Positions 1-9,922 of a DNA stretch of 64,000 nucleotides are shown here, piece after piece. Made by a program: the position numbers and the translations under genes. Position 1 is the first letter of the stretch, and the number at the start of each line of letters is the position of its first letter. The notes under the pieces were generated by a model. The model had not been told where the DNA came from. It did no database searches and was given only the letters and a program-made list of their open reading frames with translations. The stretch is from assembly GCF_018449605.1 (NCBI RefSeq), contig NZ_JAAVUW010000006.1, forward strand, positions 62,001 to 126,000. Direction: 5' to 3'. The stretch is from Luteibacter sp. dw_328 (GTDB lineage: Bacteria; Pseudomonadota; Gammaproteobacteria; Xanthomonadales; Rhodanobacteraceae).

Positions 1-976
1 TGGCTAGCCAGGGCATGCGGGCGCGTAGCTGCGCACCGACTTTCTCGATCGGGTGATCGAGATCGCGCTGCTTGAACGCCTTGTAGTTGGGCAGGCCTGC
101 CTTGTACTCGGCGGTCCACTCGCGGGCGAACGTGCCGTCCTGGATCTCGGTGAGCACCTGCTTCATGCGCTGCTTCGTACCTTCGTCGACGATGCGCGGG
201 CCACGCGTGTAATCACCGTACTGCGCCGTTTCCGAGATGAACTCGAGCATGCGGGCGATGCCACCTTCGTAGAACAGGTCGACGATCAGCTTGAGCTCGT
301 GCATCACCTCGTAATAGGCGATCTCCGGGCGATACCCTGCCTCGACGAGGGTTTCGAATCCCTTGATGACCAGTTCGCTGGCACCACCGCAGAGCACGGC
401 CTGCTCACCGAACAGATCGGTCTCGGTTTCTTCCTTGAAGTCGGTTTCGATCAGCATCGCGCGTGCACCGCCGATGCCGGCGGCGTAGGCCGTGGCACGT
501 TCGGTGGCATGGCCAGTGGCATCCTGGTGCACCGCGTAGAGGCAGGGCACACCGCGACCGATTTCATACTCACGGCGGACGAGCGCGCCCGGCCCCTTCG
601 GTGCGACGAGCACCACGTCGATGTCCTTGCGTGGTTCGATCTGGCCGAAGTGCACGTTGAAGCCGTGGGCGAACAACAGCGTCGCGCCGGGCTTGATGTT
701 CGGCTCGATCGAGTTCTTGTAGATCTCGGGCTGGGTCATGTCCGGCGTGAGCACGGCGATCAGGTCCGCACCGCGGACGGCATCACCGGGCTCGGCCACG
801 GCGAAGCCGTCGACATACGCGCGGCTCCATGACGGGCCACCGGGACGCAGGCCGACTACCACGTCGAGGCCGGAGTCCTTCAGGTTGAGCGCGTGTGCGC
901 GGCCCTGGCTGCCGTAGCCGAGGACGGCGATACGGGCGTTCTGCAGCGGTGCGGTGGTGGCTTGCTTGTCGGTCAC
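1..976 (-). CDS. ilvC: ketol-acid reductoisomerase, class I (3' end off the window)
   Basis: Converts acetolactate and acetohydroxybutyrate to the dihydroxy acids of Val/Ile synthesis using NADPH and Mg2+. I read 325 residues from a GTG at 976 with a strong AAGGAG site just upstream; only a few C-terminal residues should be missing. Visible marks are the Rossmann loop GYGSQG (about residues 20-25), the metal-binding segment [12 protein letters not shown], and the helix [17 protein letters not shown]. It is the last visible gene of the leuA-to-ilvC series, separated from ilvD by 139 bp that carry a REP pair, so its expression may be partly uncoupled from the genes upstream. Confidence 0.95.
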   Translation of the reverse strand, partial: MTDKQATTAPLQNARIAVLGYGSQGRAHALNLKDSGLDVVVGLRPGGPSWSRAYVDGFAVAEPGDAVRGADLIAVLTPDMTQPEIYKNSIEPNIKPGATLLFAHGFNVHFGQIEPRKDIDVVLVAPKGPGALVRREYEIGRGVPCLYAVHQDATGHATERATAYAAGIGGARAMLIETDFKEETETDLFGEQAVLCGGASELVIKGFETLVEAGYRPEIAYYEVMHELKLIVDLFYEGGIARMLEFISETAQYGDYTRGPRIVDEGTKQRMKQVLTEIQDGTFAREWTAEYKAGLPNYKAFKQRDLDHPIEKVGAQLRARMPWLA

Positions 977-1023
977 GGGGTGTCTCCTTGGGATTGCGAA
1001 GGTGTCATTCGGTGGTGGCTTGT

Positions 1024-1096
1024 TGTGGGAACCGATTCATCGGCGATTGGGGGTCGCGACACGGTCAGGGATTCGCCGATGAATCGGCTCCTACAG
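1024..1096. repeat. REP-like palindrome pair (ATTCAT type)
   Basis: Two facing copies of the GTGGGAGCCGATTCATCGGCGAT palindrome family fill the gap between ilvD and ilvC. The left arm has GGGAACCG and the right arm ends in GGCTCCTACA. Sitting inside an operon, it could act as an mRNA stabiliser or partial terminator. Confidence 0.8.
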
Positions 1097-1115
1097 ATGG
1101 GGGTGCTGGATAGGG

Positions 1116-2879
1116 TCAGTTACCGATGAGTTCCTGCGTCATGTCTTCTTCGTCGGATCGGCGCCGGGCGGGCGCCGTACCTGTCGCCGGCGCGTCGTCG
1201 AAGGCCTGGGTCACCGCGCCTTCCGCCGCCGAGCCAACCAGGCGCGCGTACTTCGCCAACACCCCGCGCGTTACCTTGGGTGGTGTGGGTTGCCACGCGC
1301 CACGGCGCGAGGCGAGGTCGGCATCGGTACGCAGTTCGCGTGTCGACGCGTCGATGAAGATCGCGTCGCCTTCGCGGAGCAGTCCGATCGGGCCGCCGCG
1401 TGCGGCTTCAGGCGCGATGTGCCCCACCATGAAGCCGTGCGTGGCACCGCTGAAACGGCCGTCGGTGATCAGCGCCACGTCGTTACCCAGTCCGCGACCG
1501 ACCAGGGCAGCGGTGACGGCCAGCATCTCGCGCATGCCTGGACCGCCGGCAGGCCCTTCGTTACGAATGACCATGACATCGCCCGAGCGGATACGACCGG
1601 CCTGCACCGCGGCGAACGCCTCTTCTTCGCTTTCGAACACGCGGGCGGGACCCGCATGGCTGCTGCGACCGTGGCCGGCCAGTTTCAGGATGCAGCCTTC
1701 CGGCGAGAGGTTGCCGTAGAGGATGCTGTATCCGCCGCGCGGCTTGAACGCATGAGCGACCGGGCGCACCACTTGCTGCCCGTCGGTTGCCGGCGGCGCG
1801 GCGTCCAGCTCTGCGAACAGGCTGTGGCCCGTGACCGTCGGTGTATCCGTCAACAGCCCGGCCTTGCGTAGTTCCTGCGCGACGATGGCCGTGCCGCCCG
1901 CGGCGGTCAGCTCCACGGCGCTATAGCGACCGCCCGGCTTCAAATCGGCAATCACCGGTGTATTCGCCGATGCTGGCTCAAAGTCCTCGATGCTCAGCGG
2001 CACGCGCGCCTCGTTGGCCATGGCCAACAGGTGCAGCACGGCATTGGTCGAGCCTGCGGTCGCCGCGACCATGCGTGCGGCATTGTCGAAGGCCGCGCGC
2101 GTCATCACGTCGCGCGGCAGGCGGTTGTTATCCAGGCAGGCCATGGCGAGTTCGCCGCAGCGGAAGGCAGCGTCACGCTTGGCCGGATCGGTGGCGGGGA
2201 TGTCGTTGAAGCCGACGGGTGACAGTCCCAGCGTGGTCAGCACCATCGCCATGGTGTTAGCGGTGAACTGCCCACCGCAGGCACCGGCGCCGGGGCAGGC
2301 ATGGCGCTCGACATCGTCGAGTTCGGCGTCATCGATCTTGCCCGCGCCATGGGCGCCGACCGCTTCAAACACCTCCTGCACGGTGATCGGGCAACCGTTT
2401 CGATTGCCATGCGCGATGCTGCCGCCATACAGCGCGACACCCGGAATGTTGAGTCGGGCCAGCGCCATCGCGGCCGCTGGAATCGTCTTGTCGCAGCCGC
2501 ACAGCACCACCATCGCATCCAGGCAATGACCATCCACCGCCAGTTCGATCGAGTCGGTGATCACTTCACGGCTGACCAGCGACGAACGCATGCCGGAGGT
2601 GCCCATGGCGATGCCGTCGGTGACGGCGATGGTGTTGAACTCCACCGGTGTACCACCGGCGGCGCGCACGCCTTCGGCGGCCGCTTCTGCCAGGTCGCGC
2701 AGGTTGAGGTTGCACGGCGACACGTTGGACCAGCTGTGCACGATCGCGACCATCGGACGGGCGATCGCCTCGTCATCGAGGCCGGTGGCGCGCAGCATCG
2801 CGCGTGCCGGAGCACGGTCCGGGCCGGTCTTTATCGCATCGCTGCGCAGCGTGCGGATCGGGATCTTCTTCTCGTTCAT
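1116..2879 (-). CDS. ilvD: dihydroxy-acid dehydratase
   Basis: Dehydrates dihydroxy-isovalerate and dihydroxy-methylvalerate to the 2-keto acids of Val and Ile. At 587 aa it is near the usual length. Candidate iron-sulfur ligands are C56 (SPCNLNL), C129 (LCGCDKT) and C201 ([10 protein letters not shown]). Its ATG overlaps the leuB stop by 4 bp (ATGA), which suggests translational coupling. The last 20 or so residues are Arg/Asp/Glu-rich and less conserved in character. Confidence 0.97.
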   Translation of the reverse strand: MNEKKIPIRTLRSDAIKTGPDRAPARAMLRATGLDDEAIARPMVAIVHSWSNVSPCNLNLRDLAEAAAEGVRAAGGTPVEFNTIAVTDGIAMGTSGMRSSLVSREVITDSIELAVDGHCLDAMVVLCGCDKTIPAAAMALARLNIPGVALYGGSIAHGNRNGCPITVQEVFEAVGAHGAGKIDDAELDDVERHACPGAGACGGQFTANTMAMVLTTLGLSPVGFNDIPATDPAKRDAAFRCGELAMACLDNNRLPRDVMTRAAFDNAARMVAATAGSTNAVLHLLAMANEARVPLSIEDFEPASANTPVIADLKPGGRYSAVELTAAGGTAIVAQELRKAGLLTDTPTVTGHSLFAELDAAPPATDGQQVVRPVAHAFKPRGGYSILYGNLSPEGCILKLAGHGRSSHAGPARVFESEEEAFAAVQAGRIRSGDVMVIRNEGPAGGPGMREMLAVTAALVGRGLGNDVALITDGRFSGATHGFMVGHIAPEAARGGPIGLLREGDAIFIDASTRELRTDADLASRRGAWQPTPPKVTRGVLAKYARLVGSAAEGAVTQAFDDAPATGTAPARRRSDEEDMTQELIGN

Positions 2880-3940
2880 GCGGCCTCCGCCTTGGCGTTA
2901 CATGCTTCCAGAACAGCGCGCGTGACCGTGTAGGTGGTCGCGCTACCGCCCAGATCGCGCGTGAGATTGCTGTGCTCCAGTACGTGATCCACCGCCGCTT
3001 CGACCACGGCCGCCTCGTTGGTCAGCCCCAGCGAATGGCGCAGCAGCATCGCTGCCGAGAGAATCGTCCCGAGCGGGTTGGCCAGTTGTTGTCCGGCGAT
3101 GTCAGGCGCGGAGCCGTGGATCGGCTCGTAGACGCCCGCGCCGGGGCCACCGATCGATGCGGAAGGCGACAGGCCCAGCGAACCCGCCAGCACCGAGGCT
3201 TCATCCGTCAGGATGTCGCCGAACATGTTCTCGGTCACGATCACGTCGTACTCGGCGGGACGCGTGAGCAGATGCATGGCCATGGAATCGACCAACTGGT
3301 GCTCCAGTTCCACATCGGGGTAATCCGCACCGACGCGTGTAGCGACCGAACGCCACAGGCGCGAGGTCTCCAGCACGTTGGCCTTGTCGACCGAGGTGAC
3401 CTTCTTCTTGCGCGTGCGTGCCAGCTCGAAGGCATGACGAACGACACGCTCGATCTCCACGACGCTGTAGCGGCACTCGTCGGTTGCGTCGGTATCACTG
3501 CGCGTTTTCGCGCCGAAGTAGATGCCGCCGGTGAGCTCGCGGATAAACACCAGATCCACACCCTTCGTGCGTTCGGGCTTGAGCGGCGACAGGGCCGCCG
3601 TGCGCGGGTGCAGCTTCAGCGGACGCACGTTCGCGAAAACGCCGAGCAGCTTGCGCATGGCCAGGAGACCCTGCTCGGGACGAACCGTCGCGTTCGGGTC
3701 CGACCACTTCGGGCCGCCCACGGCGCCCAGCAGGATGGCGTCCGCGGCCAGCAGCGCTTCACGCGTTGCCGGTGGCAGCGGATCGCCAAAGCGATCGATC
3801 GCGTCGCCACCGATCGCATGCTCGGCGAAAGTGAACTGATGACCGAAGCGCTCGGCGACCTGGCGCAGCACAGCTACGCCAGCCGCAGCGACTTCGGGGC
3901 CGATACCGTCACCCGGCAATACGACGATCTGGGCCTTCAT
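2876..3940 (-). CDS. leuB: 3-isopropylmalate dehydrogenase
   Basis: NAD-dependent oxidative decarboxylation of 3-isopropylmalate, third step of Leu synthesis. It has 354 aa, the family norm. Visible marks are the N-terminal [11 protein letters not shown], the substrate loop [10 protein letters not shown], and the metal/cofactor segment [23 protein letters not shown]. It overlaps leuD upstream and ilvD downstream by 4 bp each. Confidence 0.97.
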   Translation of the reverse strand: MKAQIVVLPGDGIGPEVAAAGVAVLRQVAERFGHQFTFAEHAIGGDAIDRFGDPLPPATREALLAADAILLGAVGGPKWSDPNATVRPEQGLLAMRKLLGVFANVRPLKLHPRTAALSPLKPERTKGVDLVFIRELTGGIYFGAKTRSDTDATDECRYSVVEIERVVRHAFELARTRKKKVTSVDKANVLETSRLWRSVATRVGADYPDVELEHQLVDSMAMHLLTRPAEYDVIVTENMFGDILTDEASVLAGSLGLSPSASIGGPGAGVYEPIHGSAPDIAGQQLANPLGTILSAAMLLRHSLGLTNEAAVVEAAVDHVLEHSNLTRDLGGSATTYTVTRAVLEACNAKAEAA

Positions 3941-4533
3941 GCGGCTTCCTCCATGCGGTTCTCGAAGGTGGCGATGGCGGCTTCGTGTTGCAGCAGGAAG
4001 CCCATCTGATCGACGCCGTTGAGCAGGCAGTGACGCGAGAAGGCGTCGAGGTCGAAGCGGATCGTTCCGCCGTCGGGCAGGCGGATCGAGCCATCGGCGA
4101 TGTCGATACGCAGTTCGATGCCGGGATTGTCGAGCAGCCAGCGGTGTTCCGCCGCGCTCACGACGATGGCGAGCAGGCCGTTCTTGAGCGAGTTACCCCG
4201 GAAGATGTCCGCGATCTCGCTGGAGATGACCGCCTGGATGCCGTAGTCGAGCAGGGCCCACGGCGCGTGCTCACGCGAGGAGCCGCAGCCGAAGTTATGG
4301 CCGGCGACCAGGATGGCGCAGCCGCGGGCGTTTGCCTGATTCAGCGGGAAGGCAGGGTTGTCGCTGCCATCGGCGGCATAACGCCAGTCTTCGAAGCAAT
4401 GCTTGCCCAGCCCCGTGCGTTCGGTCGTGGTGAGGAAGCGCGCCGGGATGATCCGGTCGGTGTCGATATTTTCGTTGCGCAGCACCGCGGTACACGAATG
4501 CACGTAGGCGAGCGGGCGGCTGGTCGGGCTCAT
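3937..4533 (-). CDS. leuD: isopropylmalate isomerase, small subunit
   Basis: Small (swivel-domain) subunit of the LeuCD aconitase-like isomerase. It has 198 aa, with the family signature [13 protein letters not shown] in the middle and [13 protein letters not shown] near the N-terminus. Its start overlaps the leuC stop by 4 bp, fitting 1:1 production of the two subunits. Confidence 0.97.
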   Translation of the reverse strand: MSPTSRPLAYVHSCTAVLRNENIDTDRIIPARFLTTTERTGLGKHCFEDWRYAADGSDNPAFPLNQANARGCAILVAGHNFGCGSSREHAPWALLDYGIQAVISSEIADIFRGNSLKNGLLAIVVSAAEHRWLLDNPGIELRIDIADGSIRLPDGGTIRFDLDAFSRHCLLNGVDQMGFLLQHEAAIATFENRMEEAA

Positions 4534-5945
4534 GCGGCAACTTCCTGGGTCATGTATTCGCGTGGATCGGCAACGCGTCCGGCGATCGCAGACGCGGCGG
4601 CGACGAGCGGGCTGGCGAGCACGGTGCGTGCGCCCTTGCCCTGGCGTCCCTCGAAATTACGGTTGCTGGTGGCGACGACGAGCTGGCCCGGCTGGGCCAG
4701 GTCGCCGTTCATGGCAATGCACATGGAGCAACCCGGCTCGCGCCACTCGGCGCCTGCGGCGCGGAATATCTCGTGCAGGCCTTCGCGCTCGGCGTCGCGA
4801 CGCACCTGCTCCGAGCCTGGGACGACCAGCATGCGTACGCCGGCGGCGACCGTGCGACCACGCATGATTTCCGCGGCGGCGCGCAGGTCGGAGAGGCGAC
4901 CGTTGGTGCAACTGCCAATGAAGACCACATCGACCGCCGCGCCCGCGATGGGTTTACCCGCGACCACCTGCATGTAGTCGAGTGCGCGCTGTTCAACCGC
5001 GTCGGCGGCGGGAGGCACATTGGCGTGAATGGCGACGACCATGCCCGGGTGCGTGCCGTACGTGACCGAGGGCTGGATCGTCGATGCGTCGATGCGCACT
5101 TCGCGGTCGTACGTTGCGCCCGTATCGCTTGGGAGCGTGCGCCACGCCGCGACGGCACGATCCCATGCGTCGCCCTTCGGCACGCGCTCGCGGCCTTCCA
5201 GCCACGCGAATGTCGTCTCGTCCGGAGCAATCAGGCCGGCACGCGCGCCCGCTTCGATGGACATGTTGCAGACGGTCATGCGCTCTTCCATCGACAACGC
5301 GCGTATCGCATCACCCTTGTACTCGAGCACGTATCCCGTACCGCCACCGATGCCGATGGTGCCGATGATGTGCAGGATCAGGTCTTTCGCCGTGACGCCA
5401 CGCTGCAGGGCGCCATCCACATGGATGGCGAAGGACTTCGGCTTGCGCTGGAGCAGGCATTGCGTGGCCAGCACGTGGCCGACCTCGGTGGTGCCGATGC
5501 CGAACGCCAGCGCACCAAACGCGCCATGGGTGGCGGTATGGCTGTCGCCGCAGACGATGGTCATGCCGGGCTGCGTCGCGCCTACTTCGGGACCGGCGAC
5601 GTGGACAATCCCGCGCTGCGGGCTGTCCCAGCCCATGAGGTCGACGCCAAACTCGCGAACATTCGATTCCAGCTTCGCGACCTGTGCTTCGGCTTCCTTC
5701 GTGTAGTACGGACGAACGCCGCTCGCATTGGCGGGCAGGGTCGGCGTGGAGTGATCGAGCGTCGCCAGCGTGCGATCGGGACGACGCACCTGCAGGTTGC
5801 GCAAGCGCAATTCATCGAAGGCCTGCGGGGAGGTCACTTCGTGGACCAGGTGCAGGTCGATGTAGAGCACGCCCGGTGTGCTCTCGGTCTCCGGAGCGAC
5901 CTGGTGGCTGTCCCACAACTTGTCGAACAATGTACGCGCGCTCAT
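4530..5945 (-). CDS. leuC: isopropylmalate isomerase, large subunit
   Basis: Catalytic [4Fe-4S] subunit of LeuCD. It has 471 aa. Cluster cysteines are visible in FIGSCTNGR and in [11 protein letters not shown], and the N-terminus shows the usual [16 protein letters not shown]. It overlaps both ilvE upstream and leuD downstream by 4 bp. Confidence 0.97.
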   Translation of the reverse strand: MSARTLFDKLWDSHQVAPETESTPGVLYIDLHLVHEVTSPQAFDELRLRNLQVRRPDRTLATLDHSTPTLPANASGVRPYYTKEAEAQVAKLESNVREFGVDLMGWDSPQRGIVHVAGPEVGATQPGMTIVCGDSHTATHGAFGALAFGIGTTEVGHVLATQCLLQRKPKSFAIHVDGALQRGVTAKDLILHIIGTIGIGGGTGYVLEYKGDAIRALSMEERMTVCNMSIEAGARAGLIAPDETTFAWLEGRERVPKGDAWDRAVAAWRTLPSDTGATYDREVRIDASTIQPSVTYGTHPGMVVAIHANVPPAADAVEQRALDYMQVVAGKPIAGAAVDVVFIGSCTNGRLSDLRAAAEIMRGRTVAAGVRMLVVPGSEQVRRDAEREGLHEIFRAAGAEWREPGCSMCIAMNGDLAQPGQLVVATSNRNFEGRQGKGARTVLASPLVAAASAIAGRVADPREYMTQEVAA

Positions 5946-6892
5946 GCGGCGGCCCTCCCGGCAACGGCAGGCTCGTCGATGGCGGTCAGCCAGCCCCAGC
6001 GGTCTTCGGTGCGACCGTCGAACAGGCCGAAAAAGTCTTCCTGCAACTGGCGCGTGATCGGGCCCGGCCGACCATTGCCAACGGGCTTGCGATCGACCGA
6101 GCGCACCGCGGTGACTTCCGCGGCCGTACCCGTCATGAACACCTCGTCGGCGAAATACAACATTTCTCGCGGAAGCGATTGCTCGACGACGTTGAAGCCG
6201 CGCTCGCGGGCCAGGGTCAGCACGGAGTCGCGCGTGATGCCGCAGAGGATCGACGACGCGGCGGGCGGCGTGTAGATGGTGCCCTTGCGCACGATGAACA
6301 GGTTCTCGCCGGCACCTTCGCTCAGCAGGCCATCGGTGCCCAGCGCGATGCCTTCCGCGAAGCCGCCATTGATCGCCTCACGGGCGATCAGCTGGCTGTT
6401 GAGGTAATTGCCGCCGGCCTTCGCACCGCTCGGGTAGGTGTTGGGTGCGGCGCGGTTCCAGGAGGAGACACACACGTCCACGCCGTTCTCGATGGCATCG
6501 GCGCCGTGGTAAGCGCCCCAGGGCAGGGCGATGATGGCGACATCCACCGCGGTATCCAGTGAGGGAGCGAGGCTGAAGGTGAAGCCGCTGCGGAAGACGA
6601 TCGGACGGACATAGGCGGAGGTGAGGCCGTTGGCAGCGATCACGTCACGGCAGGCGCGATTGATCGCGTCGGCGTCGTAGGGCATCGTCAGGTCGTAAAT
6701 GCGGGCGGAGTGGAACAAGCGCTCCGTGTGTTCTTCCAGCCGGAAGTAGCGCGGTCCGTCGGGCGTGGCATAAACGCGCACACCTTCGAACACGGAGGAG
6801 CCGTAATGCAGCGCATGCGCGCCGACATGCACGGTGGCGTCGGCCCAGGTCTTGATGCGACCGTTGTGCCAGAGATGGGTCGGGGCTTCCAT
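5942..6892 (-). CDS. ilvE: branched-chain amino-acid aminotransferase
   Basis: PLP enzyme for the last step of Leu, Ile and Val synthesis (fold type IV). It has 316 aa. Family features are [13 protein letters not shown], the Lys-bearing stretch [24 protein letters not shown] and [15 protein letters not shown]. It sits between leuA and leuC, 11 nt after leuA and with a 4-bp overlap into leuC, so the transaminase common to all three amino acids is made with the Leu enzymes. Confidence 0.95.
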   Translation of the reverse strand: MEAPTHLWHNGRIKTWADATVHVGAHALHYGSSVFEGVRVYATPDGPRYFRLEEHTERLFHSARIYDLTMPYDADAINRACRDVIAANGLTSAYVRPIVFRSGFTFSLAPSLDTAVDVAIIALPWGAYHGADAIENGVDVCVSSWNRAAPNTYPSGAKAGGNYLNSQLIAREAINGGFAEGIALGTDGLLSEGAGENLFIVRKGTIYTPPAASSILCGITRDSVLTLARERGFNVVEQSLPREMLYFADEVFMTGTAAEVTAVRSVDRKPVGNGRPGPITRQLQEDFFGLFDGRTEDRWGWLTAIDEPAVAGRAAA

Positions 6893-6903
6893 GTGTTGCT
6901 CCT

Positions 6904-8133
6904 TCAGGGACTGACCGCGAGGGCGGCGGCTGGGGTGGTGTTCTGATGCATTGCCATCAGCGAAGTGAGGTCATCGTTGGTCACTGACCGCTGTTTGTCT
7001 GTAAGGGTTTTAAAACTTTCGAAGACGGCGTCGAGCGTCGCTTCGTCTACCTCGTACTCGAGTTCGACCAGTCGCTGGCGCAGCGCGTGGCGGCCGGAGT
7101 GCTTGCCCAGAACCAGCGAGGTCTTCGCGCCGACATCCTGCGGACGCATGATTTCGTAGGTGCCGCGGTGCTTGAGCATCCCGTGCTGGTGAATGCCGGA
7201 TTCATGGGCGAAGGCGTTGTCGCCGACGATGGCCTTGTTGCGCGGCACGGCCTGGTTGGTGACTTCGGCGAGCAGGCGCGAGGTGGGGAACAGGCGCTCG
7301 GTGACGATGCCGGTGTCGACCTTGAACAGCGGGCGGCGCGTGTGCAGCGCCATCACGATTTCTTCCAGCGCGGCATTGCCGGCACGCTCGCCGATGCCGT
7401 TGATGGTGCATTCCACCTGTCGCGCGCCGGCGCTGATAGCGGCCAGGCTGTTGGCAGTGGCCATGCCCAGGTCATCGTGGCAGTGCGCGGAAAACACCAC
7501 GCGGTCCGCGCCGCGCACGTGCTTGCGCAGGTAGGCGAACATCTCGGTGATTTCCTGCGGGGTGACGTAGCCGACGGTATCGGGCGCGTTGAGGACGCAG
7601 GCACCGGCTTCGACAGCGACGGAAAAGATCTCGGCGAGATAGTCCGGCTCGGTGCGCAGCGCGTCTTCGGCGGAGAATTCGACCTCGTGAGCGAGGGCCT
7701 TGGCTCGGAGGATCGCCGTTGCAGCGATATCGATCACTTCCTGCTTGCTCTTGCCGAGCTTGTGCTCGCGGTGCAGGGGACTGGTGGACAGGAACAGGTG
7801 GATACGTGAATGTCGCGCGCCTTGCAAAGCCTTGCCCGCACTGTCGATGTCCGCTGACTGACATCGGGCCAATGCGGCGATCGTGGGCGTTTTCAGCGTC
7901 CTCGCGATCTCCGCCACAGCGGCGAAATCATCGGGCGAGGCTTGAGGGAAGCCGGCCTCGATGATGTCGACGCCCAGCGCTTCCAGGGCATGTGCCATGC
8001 GCAATTTCGCACGTCGGTCCATCGAGAAGCCGGGGGCCTGCTCGCCGTCGCGCAAGGTGGTGTCGAAGATGCGCACGCGGCCGCCTACGTCGCTCTCGAC
8101 GGATTCGGTGCTGCCCTGGTTTGCTGGATTCAT
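6904..8133 (-). CDS. leuA: 2-isopropylmalate synthase lacking the C-terminal regulatory domain
   Basis: Condenses acetyl-CoA with 2-ketoisovalerate, the committed step to Leu. The catalytic barrel is intact: FDTTLRDGEQAPG (about 23-35), metal ligands in SAHCHDD (H217, H219), NGIGERAGN, and HESGIHQHG in the linker. At 409 aa it is about 110 residues short of the usual proteobacterial LeuA of roughly 520 aa: it stops after the helical linker, so the allosteric Leu-binding domain is absent. Only 11 nt separate its stop from ilvE, so no remnant can be hidden by a frameshift. A GGAG ribosome site precedes the ATG. Confidence 0.95.
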   Translation of the reverse strand: MNPANQGSTESVESDVGGRVRIFDTTLRDGEQAPGFSMDRRAKLRMAHALEALGVDIIEAGFPQASPDDFAAVAEIARTLKTPTIAALARCQSADIDSAGKALQGARHSRIHLFLSTSPLHREHKLGKSKQEVIDIAATAILRAKALAHEVEFSAEDALRTEPDYLAEIFSVAVEAGACVLNAPDTVGYVTPQEITEMFAYLRKHVRGADRVVFSAHCHDDLGMATANSLAAISAGARQVECTINGIGERAGNAALEEIVMALHTRRPLFKVDTGIVTERLFPTSRLLAEVTNQAVPRNKAIVGDNAFAHESGIHQHGMLKHRGTYEIMRPQDVGAKTSLVLGKHSGRHALRQRLVELEYEVDEATLDAVFESFKTLTDKQRSVTNDDLTSLMAMHQNTTPAAALAVSP

Positions 8134-8169
8134 GTCTGGCTCCGCTCGTGAATGAGGCGGGCCTGGGGC

Positions 8170-8206
8170 AATAAAAAACCCCGCATCCGTTGCCGGGTGC
8201 GGGGTT
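8170..8206 (-). terminator. attenuator terminator of the ilv-leu operon
   Basis: On the minus strand AACCCCGCA pairs with TGCGGGGTT (9 bp), plus two inner pairs beyond one mismatch and a GGCAAC loop, followed at once by TTTTTTATT. It lies between the leader peptide and leuA. Its 5' arm contains CCCGCACC (8196-8203), which is also exactly complementary to GGTGCGGG at 8257-8264 in the end of the leader peptide, giving a mutually exclusive antiterminator. Confidence 0.9.
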
Positions 8207-8252
8207 CTTAAGGAGTCTTCAGGTTTGTTTCTATTTACCTGGACACTTGCCC

Positions 8253-8381
8253 TTAGCCCGCACCTCCGCAGGTAATAAGTACAAGGTTAATAAGAAGGAG
8301 GCCGCCGCCGAGACGCAGCTTGCCTACTGCCGCCGGGAGGCGGTTCAGGGCAAAGCGGCCAGTGGTGGTGCGCTGCGTCAT
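8253..8381 (-). CDS. ilv-leu operon leader peptide (attenuation)
   Basis: A 42-codon frame from ATG at 8381 to TAA at 8253. Residues 28-36 read LLLINLVLI: five Leu, two Ile and one Val codon in nine, the three products of the operon it precedes. The peptide ends ITCGGAG, and its GGT GCG GGC codons form the region-2 arm that pairs with the terminator 5' arm. A CCTCC at 8297-8301, on the first control codon, can pair with GGAGG at 8263-8267 as region 1. This is the classical order (control codons, antiterminator arm, terminator). It has no Shine-Dalgarno, and the predicted transcript start is at the ATG. Confidence 0.88.
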   Translation of the reverse strand: MTQRTTTGRFALNRLPAAVGKLRLGGGLLLINLVLITCGGAG

Positions 8382-8388
8382 GTCACCG

Positions 8389-8418
8389 AACGTAAGTCAG
8401 TTCGTCGACGCATGTCAA
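8389..8418 (-). promoter_or_regulatory. ilv-leu operon promoter
   Basis: A perfect -35 TTGACA (8413-8418), an 18-bp spacer, and a -10-like TACGTT (8389-8394), read on the minus strand. Seven nucleotides later is the leader-peptide ATG, so initiation should fall on or beside the start codon. The -10 is weak (3 of 6). Confidence 0.65.
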
Positions 8419-8549
8419 CACTTTCTCTTGAAACTTGTTTCCTAGGACATTTGGACGGCTAGATGTCCGAGGGGGTGGTTTGCAAGCGGCAATCGCATTC
8501 TGTCAGCGATTCCAGGAAGTGGTATTGGCGGTCGTTTCGGGTAGAGAAA

Positions 8550-8640
8550 GCATCGCCGCTGAAGCGGCTCCCACATAGATCCGCGGCTGGGCGGGCCTTC
8601 CGTGGGAGCCCCTTCAGCGGAGATAGCCCAGCCGCGAGGT
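8550..8640. repeat. REP-like pair (CTTCAG type) nested in an inverted repeat after thrC
   Basis: Facing palindromes at about 8551-8575 and 8602-8624 (the second degenerate, CCCCTTCAGCGGAGAT). An 11-bp inverted repeat CGCGGCTGGGC/GCCCAGCCGCG (8582-8592 and 8626-8636) interleaves with the right arm. It lies just past the thrC stop and upstream of the ilv-leu promoter, so it may end threonine-operon transcription. I see nothing else in 8420-8550. Confidence 0.7.
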
Positions 8641-8642
8641 GC

Positions 8643-9920
8643 TTACCAGCGTCGCAGCCAGTCCGCGAGAGTCCTTCCGTCCGCAGCAAGCGGTTCCGCG
8701 CTTGCCTCGCGGTCCAGCATGGCGCCCAAGGCATCGGGCACCGCCACCGAACGTCCGATCAATGGCTCGACTACGGCATCGAACTTTGCTGGATGCGCCG
8801 TCGCGGCAACCGTCCAGGGACGGATGTCTCCCGCCATGCGCTGGCGCTCGAACACGCGGATCGCCGTTGCCGTATGGGGGCAGAAGACCTCGCTGTCGCT
8901 GGCCGAATGACGACGTATGACATCACGGATCTCCGCATCATCGACGCCTTCGGCGTGCCCGGCGCGACGCGCGTTGTCATCGCCTCCGAACAGGTGACTC
9001 AGCCGCTCGAAGTTGCTCGGCGCGCCCACATCCATCGCATTGGCGATCGTCGCCACCGCGTCGCGCGCCTGGTACGGCTGCCCGGCAAAGAACTCCGGCA
9101 GCGTATCGTTCGCGTTACAGGCAAACACCACATCCCCAATCGGCAACCCGATCTCGCGCGCCCACAGGCAGGCAACGGCGTTGCCGAGATTCCCGGTTGG
9201 CACGATGACATTCATCACGCCATCGGCGTTCAGTGACGCATGCCCGAAGTAAGCCATCTGCGGCAGCAGGCGCCCCAGGCTGATGCTATTCGCCGATGAC
9301 ATAGGCACGTCGGCCTGCAAGGCGGCATCGCCGAGCGCGCCTTTCACCATGCGCTGGCAGTCGTCGAAACTGCCTTCCACACGTAGCGCGCGCACGTTAC
9401 CGCCGAAGCTGCCTAGCTGGTGCGCCTGGCGTGGCGAGACGCGGTTGTCTGGGTAGAGAATCGCGACGCGCACGCCGGGCAGGTTGTGGAAAGCGGCGCC
9501 GACGGCCGCACCGGTATCGCCCGACGTGGCTACGAGGATGGTGAGTGGGCGATCGCTGTCGCGGCGCAGGCGGCTCAGGCAAGCCGCGAGGAAGCGCGCA
9601 CCGAAGTCCTTGAATGCTGCGGTGGGCCCATGGAAGAGCTCCAGCACATGAGCGCCTTCGATCTTCAACTCGCGACGCGGTGCCGGAAAGGCGAACGCTT
9701 CGGCGCAGATCGCCGGCAGATCGTCTTCGAGCGGATCGCCCTCGAAGAAGGGCTCGAGCATGCGCAGCGCGGTCCCCGCGAGGTAGCCGTTCGCCGGAGG
9801 CAGCGGCACCGTCGGCATCGTCTCGGGAACATACAGCCCGCCGTCGGGCGCGATGCCTGCGGCGATGGCATCGGAAAGACGTGTGGGCGCGGCACCGCCG
9901 CGCGTGCTGACATAGCGCAT
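8643..9920 (-). CDS. thrC: threonine synthase
   Basis: PLP enzyme turning O-phosphohomoserine into threonine. It has 425 aa, starting MRYVSTRGGAAPTRLSDAI as in proteobacterial ThrC. The PLP lysine is K104 in FHGPTAAFKDFGARF, and the phosphate loop is ATSGDTGAAVG. It is the last gene of the operon, beginning directly after the thrB stop. Confidence 0.97.
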   Translation of the reverse strand: MRYVSTRGGAAPTRLSDAIAAGIAPDGGLYVPETMPTVPLPPANGYLAGTALRMLEPFFEGDPLEDDLPAICAEAFAFPAPRRELKIEGAHVLELFHGPTAAFKDFGARFLAACLSRLRRDSDRPLTILVATSGDTGAAVGAAFHNLPGVRVAILYPDNRVSPRQAHQLGSFGGNVRALRVEGSFDDCQRMVKGALGDAALQADVPMSSANSISLGRLLPQMAYFGHASLNADGVMNVIVPTGNLGNAVACLWAREIGLPIGDVVFACNANDTLPEFFAGQPYQARDAVATIANAMDVGAPSNFERLSHLFGGDDNARRAGHAEGVDDAEIRDVIRRHSASDSEVFCPHTATAIRVFERQRMAGDIRPWTVAATAHPAKFDAVVEPLIGRSVAVPDALGAMLDREASAEPLAADGRTLADWLRRW

Positions 9921-9922
9921 GG

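Noticed and set aside
8459-8734. 91-aa open frame between thrC and the ilv-leu promoter
   Set aside because: It runs over the REP-like pair into the end of thrC and has no ribosome site or family features.
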